Of a stretch of 64,000 bases of DNA, positions 35,110 to 47,732 are shown piece after piece. Source of the DNA: Nodosilinea nodulosa PCC 7104 (GTDB lineage: Bacteria > Cyanobacteriota > Cyanobacteriia > Phormidesmidales > Phormidesmidaceae). The DNA is taken from NCBI RefSeq assembly GCF_000309385.1, contig NZ_JH976537.1, positions 1,904,029 through 1,968,028 of the forward strand, written 5' to 3'. Each line of letters opens with the position of its first letter. Within the stretch, counting starts at the first letter, position 1. Made by a program: the position numbers and the translations under genes. The notes beneath the pieces are model-generated. The model searched no databases. It was given only the letters and a program-made list of their open reading frames with translations, and was not told the DNA's origin.

Positions 35110-35700
35110 TCAATCAAGGGGACGTAACGAACCTCGGTCAGTGAGATAGAGCTTTACCATATCGATCAAAATGCGGGCATGGTCGCGAAACGAGTAGCTT
35201 TGCGGTTCGTAGATGCGGTGCAGCAAAATACCGTCCACCACGGAGCTTAGAAAGCCTATCAGTTTTGGATCGTCCAGGCCTAGTAGGGCGGCTACATGCT
35301 GCTCGTTCTCCTGGCAGACCCGGTGAAAGACCTCGGTCGGCGCACCGCTTTCCCGGTGCTGATGCTGATAGAACTCGATCCAGATCAGCTTTTGCTTCCT
35401 TAGAAAGTCTTCGTTTTGAGCGACGTACTCCAGGGCCGCTTCCACGCGCCCCAGCACGCACTCCTGCTGCCCCGCAGCGGCGATCGCGCTTTGAATATCT
35501 CGCAGCGTGGTCTCACGCACCAGCTGTTCAAACAGTCCTTCTTTGCTGGGGAAATAGTGATAAAGCGTGCCCGTCGACACCCCTAAGCCCTGGGCGATGT
35601 TACGCATGGTTAGAGCGGCATAGCCCCTTTCAGCAAACAGGTCAAAACATTGCTTTAAAAGCTCCCTACGGTACTGGTCGTGGTCAACAATCTTGGGCAT
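35110..35700 (-). CDS. TetR-family regulator of the efflux operon
   Basis: A 196-residue repressor-type protein. The N-terminal helix-turn-helix reads LTMRNIAQGLGVSTGTLYHY (about residues 31-50), the standard TetR motif; the C-terminus is a helical ligand-binding domain. Being the first gene before the adaptor and pump on the same strand, it most likely controls them. The 135-base gap to the adaptor gene probably holds an operator, but no clear inverted repeat was picked out. Confidence 0.9.
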   Translation of the reverse strand: MPKIVDHDQYRRELLKQCFDLFAERGYAALTMRNIAQGLGVSTGTLYHYFPSKEGLFEQLVRETTLRDIQSAIAAAGQQECVLGRVEAALEYVAQNEDFLRKQKLIWIEFYQHQHRESGAPTEVFHRVCQENEQHVAALLGLDDPKLIGFLSSVVDGILLHRIYEPQSYSFRDHARILIDMVKLYLTDRGSLRPLD

Positions 35701-35875
35701 ACACGTTCAGGCGCTGCGGCCTAACCTCTGAGCAGCTTTGAAACGATACCCCAAGCACCAGAAAAATTTATGTTGGACGATCGATATAAAAACAATAGTC
35801 TCTTTAATCTGACCTGTAAACCTTTTTGTGCACCGCCCGGATGGTGGCCTGGACGGTCCGCCCGGCTGGCCTCGG

Positions 35876-36820
35876 CTAAATTCCCAGGCGGGCTGCGATC
35901 GTGGCCAGCACCGACTGGCTGAGGGCGTCGTAGTCATAGCCGCCTTCGAGGCCAAACAGAATGCGGTTGGTAATGCCCAAGCACAGGCGAGTAAATGCGC
36001 CAAAGTCTTGGGGTTGCAGATTAACGCTGGCCAGGGGGTCGGCGGCGTTGGCGTCGTAGCCGGCGCTGACGATCAGTAAATCGGGGCCAAAAGATTGGAG
36101 GAAGGGGATGACCTTCTGCTCAAACTGGGTTTTGTAGTCGTCGCTGGCGCTGCCGGGGGCCATGGGCAGATTCAGCACGTTGCCGTGGAGGCCAGTTTCG
36201 CTGCTGTGGCCGGTGCCGGGGTAGCCGGGAGACTGGTGCAGGGAGCAGAAGGCGATCGCGGCATTGCCTTCCACCAGCGCCTGGGTGCCGTTGCCGTGGT
36301 GCACATCCCAGTCGAGGATGGCGACGCGGGCAATGCCAGGCTGCTCCAGGGCGTAGTGGGCGGCGATCGCCGCGTTGGCAAACAGGCAGAACCCCATACC
36401 GCGATCGCGCACCGCGTGGTGTCCGGGCGGGCGCGCCAGCACGAAGGCCGAATGCCCCGTCTCCAGAACATAGTCCACGCCGTCGAGCCAGGCGCTCACC
36501 GCCAGCCGGGCCACGGCGTAGCTGCGCTCAGACACCACCGTATCGCCGTCGAGGTGACCGCCGCCCGCGTGGGCAATCTCCCGCACGGCGGTGATGTAGC
36601 GCGGATTGTGGAGCCGCGCGATCGGCTTGTCCACATCCCGCTGCTGCACCGGAGAGGGTTCGCGCCAGTCGAGATGATCGGCCCAGGATACGTTCTCTAA
36701 AGCCGCCACAACGGCGGTCAGTCGCCCGGCATTTTCAGGGTGAAAACTGCCCGTATCGTGAGTTAAAAACTCCGGCGAATAGATGATGGCAAAATCGGTC
36801 AGGGTAAAGGCGTGGTGCAC
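35876..36820 (-). CDS. Histone-deacetylase-family protein
   Basis: A 314-residue zinc-dependent deacetylase of the class II HDAC/acetylpolyamine amidohydrolase family. Conserved parts are HPENAGRLTAVVAAL, ARPPGHHAVRDRGMGFCLF (catalytic His pair), LDWDVHHGNGTQ (zinc Asp and His) and LLIVSAGYDANAADPLA (second zinc Asp). All the catalytic residues appear to be present. Cyanobacteria have no histones; polyamine or acetyl-lysine proteins are plausible substrates. It is divergent from gyrA. Confidence 0.9.
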   Translation of the reverse strand: MHHAFTLTDFAIIYSPEFLTHDTGSFHPENAGRLTAVVAALENVSWADHLDWREPSPVQQRDVDKPIARLHNPRYITAVREIAHAGGGHLDGDTVVSERSYAVARLAVSAWLDGVDYVLETGHSAFVLARPPGHHAVRDRGMGFCLFANAAIAAHYALEQPGIARVAILDWDVHHGNGTQALVEGNAAIAFCSLHQSPGYPGTGHSSETGLHGNVLNLPMAPGSASDDYKTQFEQKVIPFLQSFGPDLLIVSAGYDANAADPLASVNLQPQDFGAFTRLCLGITNRILFGLEGGYDYDALSQSVLATIAARLGI

Positions 36821-36930
36821 AGCAAACTCAGGGGGAATGAACTATTCCAAATCAAGGATCGAAGCAGCACGGCAAAACATAGCCATATCAAGGATCTTGC
36901 GCCCTTAGCTACACCATAGCGTCCGCTGAT

Positions 36931-36961
36931 TTGAAGCGGGGAATTCGTGCTAAAATATAAC
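36931..36961 (+). promoter_or_regulatory. Candidate gyrA promoter
   Basis: A TTGAAG hexamer (36931-36936) and a TATAAC hexamer (36956-36961) lie about 100 bases before the gyrA start with 19-base spacing, longer than ideal. The AT-rich patch taaaatataa stands out in the local sequence. Confidence 0.35.
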
Positions 36962-37067
36962 TCACATGAGTCCGCAAAAAACATACTGATTAAGCGCTAT
37001 TCAGCACCGCTCGGTGCGAGGGTCTGACTAGCGCTTTGTTGTTCGCAAATTCGGAGCTTTTTAGCCT

Positions 37068-39707
<2,640 letters not shown>

Positions 39708-39742
39708 CCCCCGTTTCCCCGCCCCTGGGGAGGTAGTCCACC

Positions 39743-40156
39743 ATGGTTGACCTGGGACTCACCCACATCGCGCTACCCGTTGCCGACGTAGACCGCAGCG
39801 TTTCCTTCTATGGCACCTACGCGGCTATGGCGATAATTCATCAGCGGGTAGATGCGGAAACCGGCGTCAGGGTGGTCTGGCTGTCGGACCACACGCGCCC
39901 CTTCGCGATCGTGCTGATCGAGCAGGCTAGCGTGCAGCCAGTTTTGACTCCCCTGGCTCACCTGGGGGTTGGCTGCGAAAGCCGCCAGGCCATGGATGCG
40001 CTGTGCGATCGCGCCCGCCAGGAGGGTTGTCTGATTCAAGCCCCCCAGGATTCGGGCTACCCGATTGGCTACTGGGCCTTTTTGCGCGACCCCGATGGTA
40101 ATACCCTGGAGCTATCCTATGGGCAAGAGGTTGGGCTTACAGTGGAAAAAAATTAG
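39743..40156 (+). CDS. VOC/glyoxalase-superfamily protein
   Basis: A 137-residue metalloenzyme-type protein of the vicinal oxygen chelate fold. The pattern LGLTHIALPVADVDRSVSFY at the start and the closing FLRDPDGNTLELSYGQ are classical, giving the His and Glu metal ligands. Length and pattern fit glyoxalase I/fosfomycin-resistance relatives, but the substrate is unknown. It starts 36 bases after gyrA, so it may be co-transcribed. Confidence 0.85.
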   Translation: MVDLGLTHIALPVADVDRSVSFYGTYAAMAIIHQRVDAETGVRVVWLSDHTRPFAIVLIEQASVQPVLTPLAHLGVGCESRQAMDALCDRARQEGCLIQAPQDSGYPIGYWAFLRDPDGNTLELSYGQEVGLTVEKN

Positions 40157-40300
40157 GCCAATTCTGGCAGCGAAACGACTTGAGAATGTTGATTCTTCTC
40201 AAGGACGCAGGTCCTGCCCCCCTACGTGGGGTCTCTTCTTTCCCGGAAATCTCTTTAAGGCTATGCCTCAGGATTGTTAGCTGCGCCGAAGGTAGACTCT

Positions 40301-40966
40301 ATGCCGCTTGTGAATTTAGTTAAAATCCCTATTCAAACCATTGATCTATCGCCAGGCAGCCATCTGCTAATTGAAAATGTTACCTGGGATCAGTACGAAA
40401 CCCTGCTGGAGGATTTAGGCGAAGCTCGCCACATTCCGCGCATCAACTACTGCGATGGCACCCTGGAACTCATGGCCCCACTCCCTGCCCACGAACGTCC
40501 CCATCGCATTATTGCTTACATAATCACAGCGATTTTAGATGCCCAGGGCAGGGCCTGGGAGGATTTTGGCGCTACTACCTTCAAAAAGCCCAAAAGAGCC
40601 GGGTTAGAGCCCGACACCTGTTTTTATATTCAACACGCAGAGCAGGTCAGGAATTTAATGCGCATGGACACGGATGTGGACCCGCCCCCCGATCTCGCCA
40701 TTGAAGCAGACGTCACATCTAAAACAACTCTCGATGCCTATGCCATCCTGCAGGTTCCTGAAGTTTGGATCTATGACCACGGCAAACTAACCATTTATTT
40801 ACTGCGGGAGAATAAATACGAGTCTGGGGCGATGAGTCTAGTATTTCCGGATCTATCCATTGCAGATTGGATTCCCCAACTGGTTGTCCAGGCGTTTGCT
40901 AGAGGCACTAGCACAATGCTGCGTGACCTGAGACAGCAGCTGCAACAGGGAAAGCTAAGCCTGTAA
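40301..40966 (+). CDS. Uma2-family (DUF820) endonuclease-like protein
   Basis: A 221-residue member of the Uma2/DUF820 family, abundant in cyanobacteria and built on a PD-(D/E)xK nuclease fold. The core signature is LEPDTCFYIQH with the Asp, then PPPDLAIEADVTSKTT with the Glu-x-Lys-like part. Their biological role is unsettled; links to mobile DNA have been proposed. ATG 40301 is preferred over an in-frame TTG at 40274. It stands alone. Confidence 0.82.
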   Translation: MPLVNLVKIPIQTIDLSPGSHLLIENVTWDQYETLLEDLGEARHIPRINYCDGTLELMAPLPAHERPHRIIAYIITAILDAQGRAWEDFGATTFKKPKRAGLEPDTCFYIQHAEQVRNLMRMDTDVDPPPDLAIEADVTSKTTLDAYAILQVPEVWIYDHGKLTIYLLRENKYESGAMSLVFPDLSIADWIPQLVVQAFARGTSTMLRDLRQQLQQGKLSL

Positions 40967-40972
40967 ATGCTG

Positions 40973-41287
40973 TCACTGCCCTGCTGAAACCAACTGGGTC
41001 ACCAACGGGCCAAAGGCTTGAAACGCCGAGGGCAAAATCGCTACCGTCGCTGCCGCAATGATGATCGTCGTGGCCAGTCGCACCAGCTTGTCTGAGGCGT
41101 TTTCGTAGGTGTCGAACTTGTAGTCCAACTTATCAAGGCGCTGCTCAAACTGCTGCTCTATCTGTTCAAAGCGCCTATCCACTTGTTCAAAGCGCTGGTC
41201 TACATTCGCCTTAAACTCGCGCAGCTCGGTGAGCACGTCGGTAAGGGTAGGTTCTCTGGGCGGTTCGGCCTGCATAGTGTCGGTCAT
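40973..41287 (-). CDS. Coiled-coil protein with C-terminal membrane helix
   Basis: A 104-residue protein of three parts: a short acidic N-terminus, a coiled coil with repeating heptads (QRFEQVDRRFEQIEQQFEQR, residues about 32-51), and one C-terminal hydrophobic segment (TTIIIAAATVAILPSAFQAF). It looks like a membrane-anchored coiled coil of the kind frequent in cyanobacteria. No named family is recognised. It converges with the Uma2 gene. Confidence 0.65.
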   Translation of the reverse strand: MTDTMQAEPPREPTLTDVLTELREFKANVDQRFEQVDRRFEQIEQQFEQRLDKLDYKFDTYENASDKLVRLATTIIIAAATVAILPSAFQAFGPLVTQLVSAGQ

Positions 41288-41319
41288 AGGACTACCCTGA
41301 TTTTAATCTGAATACGGTT

Positions 41320-42210
41320 TTAGGCGGATTGATCTGCGGCGAGGGGAGTTGCTGCGAGAGGAATAATGGGAGCCTCGGCGGGCTGGTTTTGGAAACTATT
41401 CCATTGTTCCAGGTATCGAATCAGGGAGCGATCGTCCTGGGCAATGCGATCGCCCACCATCCCCCGCACTCGATCTTCTTCTTCAAGGTACTGATCTGGG
41501 CTAAAGAACCCAGCAAAGCGCGCCGTTTTCAGCCACACCAGGTAAGTGCTCAGCGCGTCATACTGGCTTTGCTCAACGATGGCTCGCAGGTCGCCTTTTA
41601 CCCACCAGTCCACCACATCGGGTGGCTCTGGTCCCACCCATCCTGGAATGCCCATCGCTGCCGCCAACTCGTGGAGGGCAGGTGTGGCAATGCCCCAGCC
41701 GCTGAGCGTGCTTTTCAAATCGATATGGGCATCGCCGTGGCGGCTAAAGTAGTCGCTGCCCCAGCCCTTTTCGGCCCGACGGCAAAATTCCGCCGCTGAA
41801 ATGCCCGCGACCAGCCCTCGCTGAAGCAAAATCGGCAGGTCGGCAGTTTGAGAATTAAAGCCCACGAGCTGGGGATGGTGCTGGCCGAGGTAGCCCAAAA
41901 ATGTGGCAATTAATTCTCCTTCATCCATGGGCTGATCAAACTGCCTGGGCAGGGTCGTCAGCCGAAGGTGCATCTCGCCGTTGGTTTGCTGCTCCCGAAT
42001 CACAGCAGAAATCGCGACGACTCGACAGAGCGCTGTTTTTAAGTGGGGGCGAGGCTTGGCGGCGGTGGCTCCGGCTTTTTCCCACATCACCTCAAAGACC
42101 TCGGCATCGGAAGCCTTTGCTGGCAGTCCGTAGAGCCTTCGCCCAGAGGCTGGATCGGGTGCCCACTCCAAATCAAAGGCACAGACATGACGACCGACCG
42201 ATTTAAACAT
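41320..42210 (-). CDS. Predicted 3'-5' exonuclease (PolB-like)
   Basis: A 296-residue protein resembling the exonuclease domain of family B DNA polymerases (DNA_pol_B_exo2). The exo I motif is FDLEW with Asp and Glu (about residues 13-16), exo II is LVGFNSQTADLPIL (about 115-128) and exo III is the YDALSTYLVWLKTA part near 220. All three acidic sites appear to be present. It probably trims DNA or RNA 3' ends; the pathway is unknown. It stands with minus-strand neighbours, with a 74-base gap to cbiX. Confidence 0.85.
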   Translation of the reverse strand: MFKSVGRHVCAFDLEWAPDPASGRRLYGLPAKASDAEVFEVMWEKAGATAAKPRPHLKTALCRVVAISAVIREQQTNGEMHLRLTTLPRQFDQPMDEGELIATFLGYLGQHHPQLVGFNSQTADLPILLQRGLVAGISAAEFCRRAEKGWGSDYFSRHGDAHIDLKSTLSGWGIATPALHELAAAMGIPGWVGPEPPDVVDWWVKGDLRAIVEQSQYDALSTYLVWLKTARFAGFFSPDQYLEEEDRVRGMVGDRIAQDDRSLIRYLEQWNSFQNQPAEAPIIPLAATPLAADQSA

Positions 42211-42284
42211 GGCTGCCCCCTGAGCACGCTAGAAACTGGCCCAGGCTATCCCTGAACTGTCTCTAAGATTCCCAGGCGGCATGG

Positions 42285-43349
42285 TCAGGGAACCTGCCAG
42301 GCGCGCTGATGGTAGTCTTCGGGCTTGGGAAATAGGTCTACGGGTTCACCATGCCCATGCTCGTGCCCGTGACCGTGACCGTGTTCGTGGCCATGGCCGT
42401 GGTCATGGTCGTGCCCGTGCCCGTGGTCGTGCCCATGGCCATGGTCGTGGCCGTGCTGACCACCCCCGGCGGCGAGGCGAAACTTACACATTTCGCAGTT
42501 CATGGCCACCTGGCCCAGGTGGGTTTCGATTTCGCGATCGCGCAAAATCTGCATCAGCTGCGGGTGGCTGCCCATCTCCGGCAAATAGGCCACCAGCTGC
42601 TCGGGGTGCGCCGCCTGCTCTTGTTGGGTAATGTCTACAATCTTTTTCACCAGCACGCCCGTAAACAGAAAGTAGGGCAGCACAATGATGCGTTTGGGGT
42701 CGTACAGCCGGGCGCGGCGAAAGCCTTCTTCTAACCGAGGGTGGGTAATGCCGATAAAGCAAATCTCGACGGTTTTATAGCGGCTGCCCTCCCACACAAT
42801 GCGGGCCAGCTTGTATACATCGCCGTTGGCGTCGGGGTCGCTGGCTCCCCGACCCACAAACAGCAGCACCGTATCTTCGCGGCCAATGCCGTCGGGATTA
42901 AAGCGAGGAGTATCTAACTCTGCCAATCGCTCCTGCCAGAGCTGAATAATCGCTGGGGTAATGCCAAAGTGGCGACCGTAGTGAAAGGTGACCTGGGGGT
43001 GGCGCTGGCGGGCGCGATCCAGCTCATTGGTGACATCGAACTTATTGTGGCGGGCGGCAAACAGCAAGATCGGCAGCACCGAAATATCGGTATAGCCCTT
43101 CTCCACGCAAAGGTCTACGCCGTCTTGAATGGTCGGCTCACTCAGCTCTAAAAAGCAGGGAATCACCGGGCGAGAGGTGTCGAGGGCTTGGTAGGCGGCG
43201 GCGAACTCCAGGACGCGATCGCGCCCCTCCGTATCTCGACTGCCATGGCCCACCAGCAGCAGCGGTCGCTGGCTGGGCAGCGGCGGCCAGGCGCTGGGCG
43301 CAGCGGGAGAAAAATCGTGCAGAGTGGTAATAGTGGGGGCGATCGCCAT
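42285..43349 (-). CDS. cbiX: Sirohydrochlorin chelatase with His-rich tail
   Basis: A 354-residue CbiX-type chelatase, which inserts Co2+ (or Fe2+/Ni2+ in related enzymes) into sirohydrochlorin for cobalamin or siroheme. Two related chelatase halves are visible: [20 protein letters not shown] at the start, and [20 protein letters not shown] in the middle. Near residue 285 is MNCEMC, the MxCxxC Fe-S motif known from Bacillus CbiX. The following 45 residues are a His/Gly/Asp repeat that probably stores or delivers divalent metal. No cobalamin riboswitch is seen upstream. Confidence 0.9.
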   Translation of the reverse strand: MAIAPTITTLHDFSPAAPSAWPPLPSQRPLLLVGHGSRDTEGRDRVLEFAAAYQALDTSRPVIPCFLELSEPTIQDGVDLCVEKGYTDISVLPILLFAARHNKFDVTNELDRARQRHPQVTFHYGRHFGITPAIIQLWQERLAELDTPRFNPDGIGREDTVLLFVGRGASDPDANGDVYKLARIVWEGSRYKTVEICFIGITHPRLEEGFRRARLYDPKRIIVLPYFLFTGVLVKKIVDITQQEQAAHPEQLVAYLPEMGSHPQLMQILRDREIETHLGQVAMNCEMCKFRLAAGGGQHGHDHGHGHDHGHGHDHDHGHGHEHGHGHGHEHGHGEPVDLFPKPEDYHQRAWQVP

Positions 43350-43625
43350 AGGTAATCAACGTGCCGCAGTGATAATAAATCTAACCTTCTGCTCAGGCAA
43401 AAGATACCGGCAATCACAATTTGGACAATAGCCAACCGGGAGGGGGCCAACGCTAACCTAAACCCGTGCAGACCGAGAGGCCAAACCCACCGCCGGACTA
43501 GCCTGAGATAAAACTATGATTGCCATAAAAACGCAGCCAGATAAAAATCAGTCTGCCCGGCTATCTTAGCCTAGAGCAGAGCGCAGAACCATCCTGGGGG
43601 TGGGCATTAACACCGCATTGACACC

Positions 43626-44453
43626 ATGGAAGAGATCCTAGACGAGCAGCAAAAACCCTGGCGCGATGGTCAAAAACTCGCGCTGCGCGATCGCCTGCGC
43701 AGCGAATTGAACACCACCGACACCCTGGCAGGTCGGCTGACCAACGGCGCGATCGTGCTGCTGATTTTTCTATCTGCCGTCATTTTTGTCCTCAAAACCT
43801 ACCCCATTCCGCCCACCCTCGACACCTGGCTAAATCGCCTCGACTGGGTGATTGTGCTGGCCTTTACCCTTGAATACGGCCTGCGACTTTGGGTAGCCCA
43901 TCGCCCCTGGCACTACGCTTTCAGTCTGTACGGATTGATCGATCTCATCGCCATTCTGCCCTCCTGGATCGGCATTTTTGATATTCGTTTTCTGCGATTT
44001 TTTAGATCGCTGCGCATCTTGCGTCTGGTGCACATTTTCAACAATCGACTGTGGTTTGGCCGCGTGACCAGTGCCGACAGCCTGATTTTGATTCGCATTT
44101 TACTGACCATGGGCACGATTATTTTCATCTACTCCGGCCTCATTTTTCAGGTCGAAAATCCCAGCAACCCAGAAGACTTTGGCACATTTTTAGACGCGCT
44201 CTATTTTGCTGTCGTCACCATGACCACCGTTGGCTATGGCGATGTCACCCCCATTTCTGAAGCCGGTCGAGGACTAACCGTCATGATGATCCTCACGGGC
44301 ATTGCGCTCATTCCCACCCAGGTCAGCAGATTGATTCGGCAGTTGGGCAAAGTGAGGCAGCCCCAGCACATGCCCTGCCCCGGCTGTGGCCTCACCCCCC
44401 ACGACGAAGATGCTCAGTTTTGCAAACGTTGCGGTACGCTTCTAGAGCCATAG
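43626..44453 (+). CDS. Voltage-gated-like ion channel with zinc ribbon
   Basis: A 275-residue six-helix channel subunit. The S4-like helix RFLRFFRSLRILRLVHIF (about residues 120-138) has regularly spaced Arg. The selectivity filter TTVGYGDVTP near residue 200 indicates K+. The pore helix and S6 follow. The last 30 residues are a CxxC...CxxC zinc ribbon (MPCPGCGLTPHDE, then FCKRCGTLL). Bacterial K+ channels of this class normally end after S6 or carry RCK domains, so the zinc ribbon is unusual. It lies in a monocistronic position. Confidence 0.88.
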   Translation: MEEILDEQQKPWRDGQKLALRDRLRSELNTTDTLAGRLTNGAIVLLIFLSAVIFVLKTYPIPPTLDTWLNRLDWVIVLAFTLEYGLRLWVAHRPWHYAFSLYGLIDLIAILPSWIGIFDIRFLRFFRSLRILRLVHIFNNRLWFGRVTSADSLILIRILLTMGTIIFIYSGLIFQVENPSNPEDFGTFLDALYFAVVTMTTVGYGDVTPISEAGRGLTVMMILTGIALIPTQVSRLIRQLGKVRQPQHMPCPGCGLTPHDEDAQFCKRCGTLLEP

Positions 44454-44519
44454 TGGTTCAGTTTCGACTGTTCCCTCGGTAACAAAACATAACGATTATT
44501 GAAAAAACAAATATGCCTT

Positions 44520-44547
44520 TTGCCGGATACGGTCTTTCCGGTACAAT
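44520..44547 (+). promoter_or_regulatory. Candidate ftsE promoter
   Basis: TTGCCG (44520-44525) and TACAAT (44542-44547) with 16-base spacing match the sigma-70-type consensus well. The predicted start would be about 105 bases before the FtsE ATG at 44660. Confidence 0.5.
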
Positions 44548-44659
44548 GGCCACCCAAAAGCAGTGTCAGCCCTGTCCCCGGCGCTGGCTGCGCAGTTCAT
44601 ACGTTTCAGCTAGGCTTATTCCCGAGCCCAGCCCCGACCCACCTCAGTTAGGACGTTCC

Positions 44660-45526
<867 letters not shown>

Positions 45527-45643
45527 CGCTACATTCCTTAACATCAGACAGTACTCCTTATCCAATCAATAGGATAATGATCAGAGCTAACGTTCAGGTG
45601 GCCTAGGCCGCTGAATGATTTTGGACTCTGAGAGGAACGTGCC

Positions 45644-46945
45644 TTGGTCAGTACAGCCCCATTTAAAACAGCAAAATCACAGGAAATTTTCTCTGCTGCT
45701 CAAAACCTAATGCCGGGTGGCGTTAGCTCTCCGGTTAGGGCTTTTAAGTCGGTAGGTGGGCAGCCCATTGTGTTTGACCGGGTTAAGGGTGCCTACATCT
45801 GGGATGTAGACGACAACCAGTACATCGATTATGTGGGCACATGGGGTCCTGCTATCTGCGGCCACGCCCACCCTGAGGTGCTGACCGCCCTGTCTGCAGC
45901 CCTGGAAAAAGGTACCAGCTTTGGCGCTCCCTGCTACCTCGAAAATGTGCTGGCCGAAATGGTGATCCAGGCGGTGCCCAGCATCGAGATGGTGCGCTTC
46001 GTCAACTCCGGCACCGAAGCCTGTATGGCGGTGCTGCGCCTAATGCGGGCCTACACCGGGCGCAACAAAATTATCAAGTTCTCGGGCTGCTATCACGGCC
46101 ACGCCGACATGTTTTTGGTGCAGGCAGGCTCTGGCGTTGCCACCCTAGGCCTACCCGATTCTCCAGGGGTGCCCAAATCGGCTACCAGCGACACCCTCAC
46201 CGCCCCCTACAATGACCTAGAGGCTGTAAAGGCTCTCTTTGCCCAAAACCCCGACGAAATTGCTGGGGTAATTCTAGAGCCTGTGGTGGGCAATGCTGGG
46301 TTCATTACCCCCGACGGCGGCTTTTTAGAAGGGCTGCGAGAAATTACCCGCGAAAACGATGCCCTGCTAGTATTCGACGAAGTCATGACCGGCTTCCGGA
46401 TTGCCTACGGCGGTGCCCAGGCCAAGTTCAACATCACTCCCGACCTGACCACCCTGGGTAAAGTCATTGGCGGTGGATTGCCTGTTGGGGCCTACGGCGG
46501 TCGCCGCGACATTATGGAAATGATTGCTCCCGCTGGCCCGGTCTACCAGGCCGGCACCCTGTCGGGCAACCCCCTGGCCATGACCGCAGGCATAAAAACC
46601 CTGGAGCTGCTGCAACGGCCCGGCACCTACGACGAACTAGAGCGGCTGACGGCGAAACTCACCGAGGGGCTGCTTCAGACGGCGCGGGATGCGGGGCACG
46701 AAGTCTGCGGTGGCCACATCAGCGCCATGTTTGGCATGTTCTTTCACCCCGGCCCCATCACCAAGTTTGAAGATGCTAAACAGTCTGATGTAGAGAAGTT
46801 CAGCCGCTTCCACAGGGGCATGCTGGAGCGTGGTGTGTACCTAGCCCCATCGCAGTACGAGGCGGGCTTCACCTCTCTTGCCCACACCGATGCGGATATC
46901 GACGCGACGATCGCCGCCGCCCGCGACGTGCTAACAAGCCTGTAA
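45644..46945 (+). CDS. hemL: Glutamate-1-semialdehyde 2,1-aminomutase
   Basis: This PLP enzyme converts glutamate-1-semialdehyde to 5-aminolevulinate, the first tetrapyrrole precursor in cyanobacteria. The start ([20 protein letters not shown]) and the PLP-Lys region [18 protein letters not shown] (Lys near residue 272) are unmistakable. The length of 433 residues is normal. The only start in the right place is TTG at 45644 (MVSTAPFK), a weak start for a key enzyme. A strong two-way terminator follows at 46968-47000. Confidence 0.95.
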   Translation: MVSTAPFKTAKSQEIFSAAQNLMPGGVSSPVRAFKSVGGQPIVFDRVKGAYIWDVDDNQYIDYVGTWGPAICGHAHPEVLTALSAALEKGTSFGAPCYLENVLAEMVIQAVPSIEMVRFVNSGTEACMAVLRLMRAYTGRNKIIKFSGCYHGHADMFLVQAGSGVATLGLPDSPGVPKSATSDTLTAPYNDLEAVKALFAQNPDEIAGVILEPVVGNAGFITPDGGFLEGLREITRENDALLVFDEVMTGFRIAYGGAQAKFNITPDLTTLGKVIGGGLPVGAYGGRRDIMEMIAPAGPVYQAGTLSGNPLAMTAGIKTLELLQRPGTYDELERLTAKLTEGLLQTARDAGHEVCGGHISAMFGMFFHPGPITKFEDAKQSDVEKFSRFHRGMLERGVYLAPSQYEAGFTSLAHTDADIDATIAAARDVLTSL

Positions 46946-46967
46946 GTAGCCCAACTCATCCATAGCA

Positions 46968-47000
46968 AAAAACCCGGTTTCTTTGAGAAACCGGGTTTTT
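46968..47000. terminator. Two-way intrinsic terminator between hemL and apcD
   Basis: The arms 46968-46981 (aaaaacccggtttc) and 46987-47000 (gaaaccgggttttt) are exact reverse complements with a 5-base loop. A-run and T-run flanks let it work for hemL on the plus strand and apcD on the minus strand, whose stop codons lie 23 and 19 bases away. Confidence 0.9.
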
Positions 47001-47018
47001 ATCGTGCTTTCGCTAGAA

Positions 47019-47504
47019 CTACGACATCGCCTGGATGATGTAGTCAAAGTAGGGGGCAGCCTCGGCGGCGTCTTCATCGGACAGCAGGTTGAGAGAGGCG
47101 TCTTTTAGGCAGCGGATGGCTTCAGCCATGCCGGGTACGGGCACGTCTAGGGCGTTGTACATTTCGCGGACGCCCACAATGCCAATGGCTTCAATGGGAG
47201 TTTGGTCGCCAGCCAGCACGCCGTAGGTGACCAACCGTAGATACCAGCCGTAGTCGCGAATGCAGAGGGCACGCTGCTTTTGGCCATAGGCGTTGCCACC
47301 AGGGGCAATGAAATCGGGCCGCCGCCGCCATAGCTCTCTACTGGCCTGGTCGACAATCTTTTTCTCGCTTTCAGACAAAGTGGCGGCAATGCGGGTGCGC
47401 TGCTCGCCGGTTTTCAAAAAGTCTTCAATCGCCTTGAGCTCGCCGGTGGTTGGGTAGCGCAGCTCGTCGTCGGCATTCAAAATAACTTGGCTAACAACAG
47501 ACAT
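47019..47504 (-). CDS. apcD: Allophycocyanin alpha-B subunit
   Basis: A 161-residue phycobiliprotein of the phycobilisome core that carries a terminal-emitter bilin and passes energy mainly toward photosystem I or II. The chromophore Cys is in [15 protein letters not shown] near residue 81. The start [19 protein letters not shown] and tail [16 protein letters not shown] match ApcD rather than ApcA. It stands alone, away from the apcABC operon, as usual for apcD. Confidence 0.93.
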   Translation of the reverse strand: MSVVSQVILNADDELRYPTTGELKAIEDFLKTGEQRTRIAATLSESEKKIVDQASRELWRRRPDFIAPGGNAYGQKQRALCIRDYGWYLRLVTYGVLAGDQTPIEAIGIVGVREMYNALDVPVPGMAEAIRCLKDASLNLLSDEDAAEAAPYFDYIIQAMS

Positions 47505-47732
47505 AGTTAAAAATGACGGGGATGACCTTTTTCACTGATAGTTTAGCGACTTGGGGGTATCCAAGGAAAGTTAAATTCTCATTTAGTTAGCGATACAGGG
47601 TGGGGATGGGGGCTGTTGCCAGGGGTGGAAACCAGCTAAAAGCGCCTGTTTTGTCTGAGATGTATAGCTTTTACTCAATATTTTGCCCCTGAGAAGCCAG
47701 GGAAACTCTGTAACACTTTTGCAACAATTGGG

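Noticed and set aside
43350..43625. Cobalamin riboswitch before cbiX
   Set aside because: No B12 box or conserved core sequence could be found on the minus strand.
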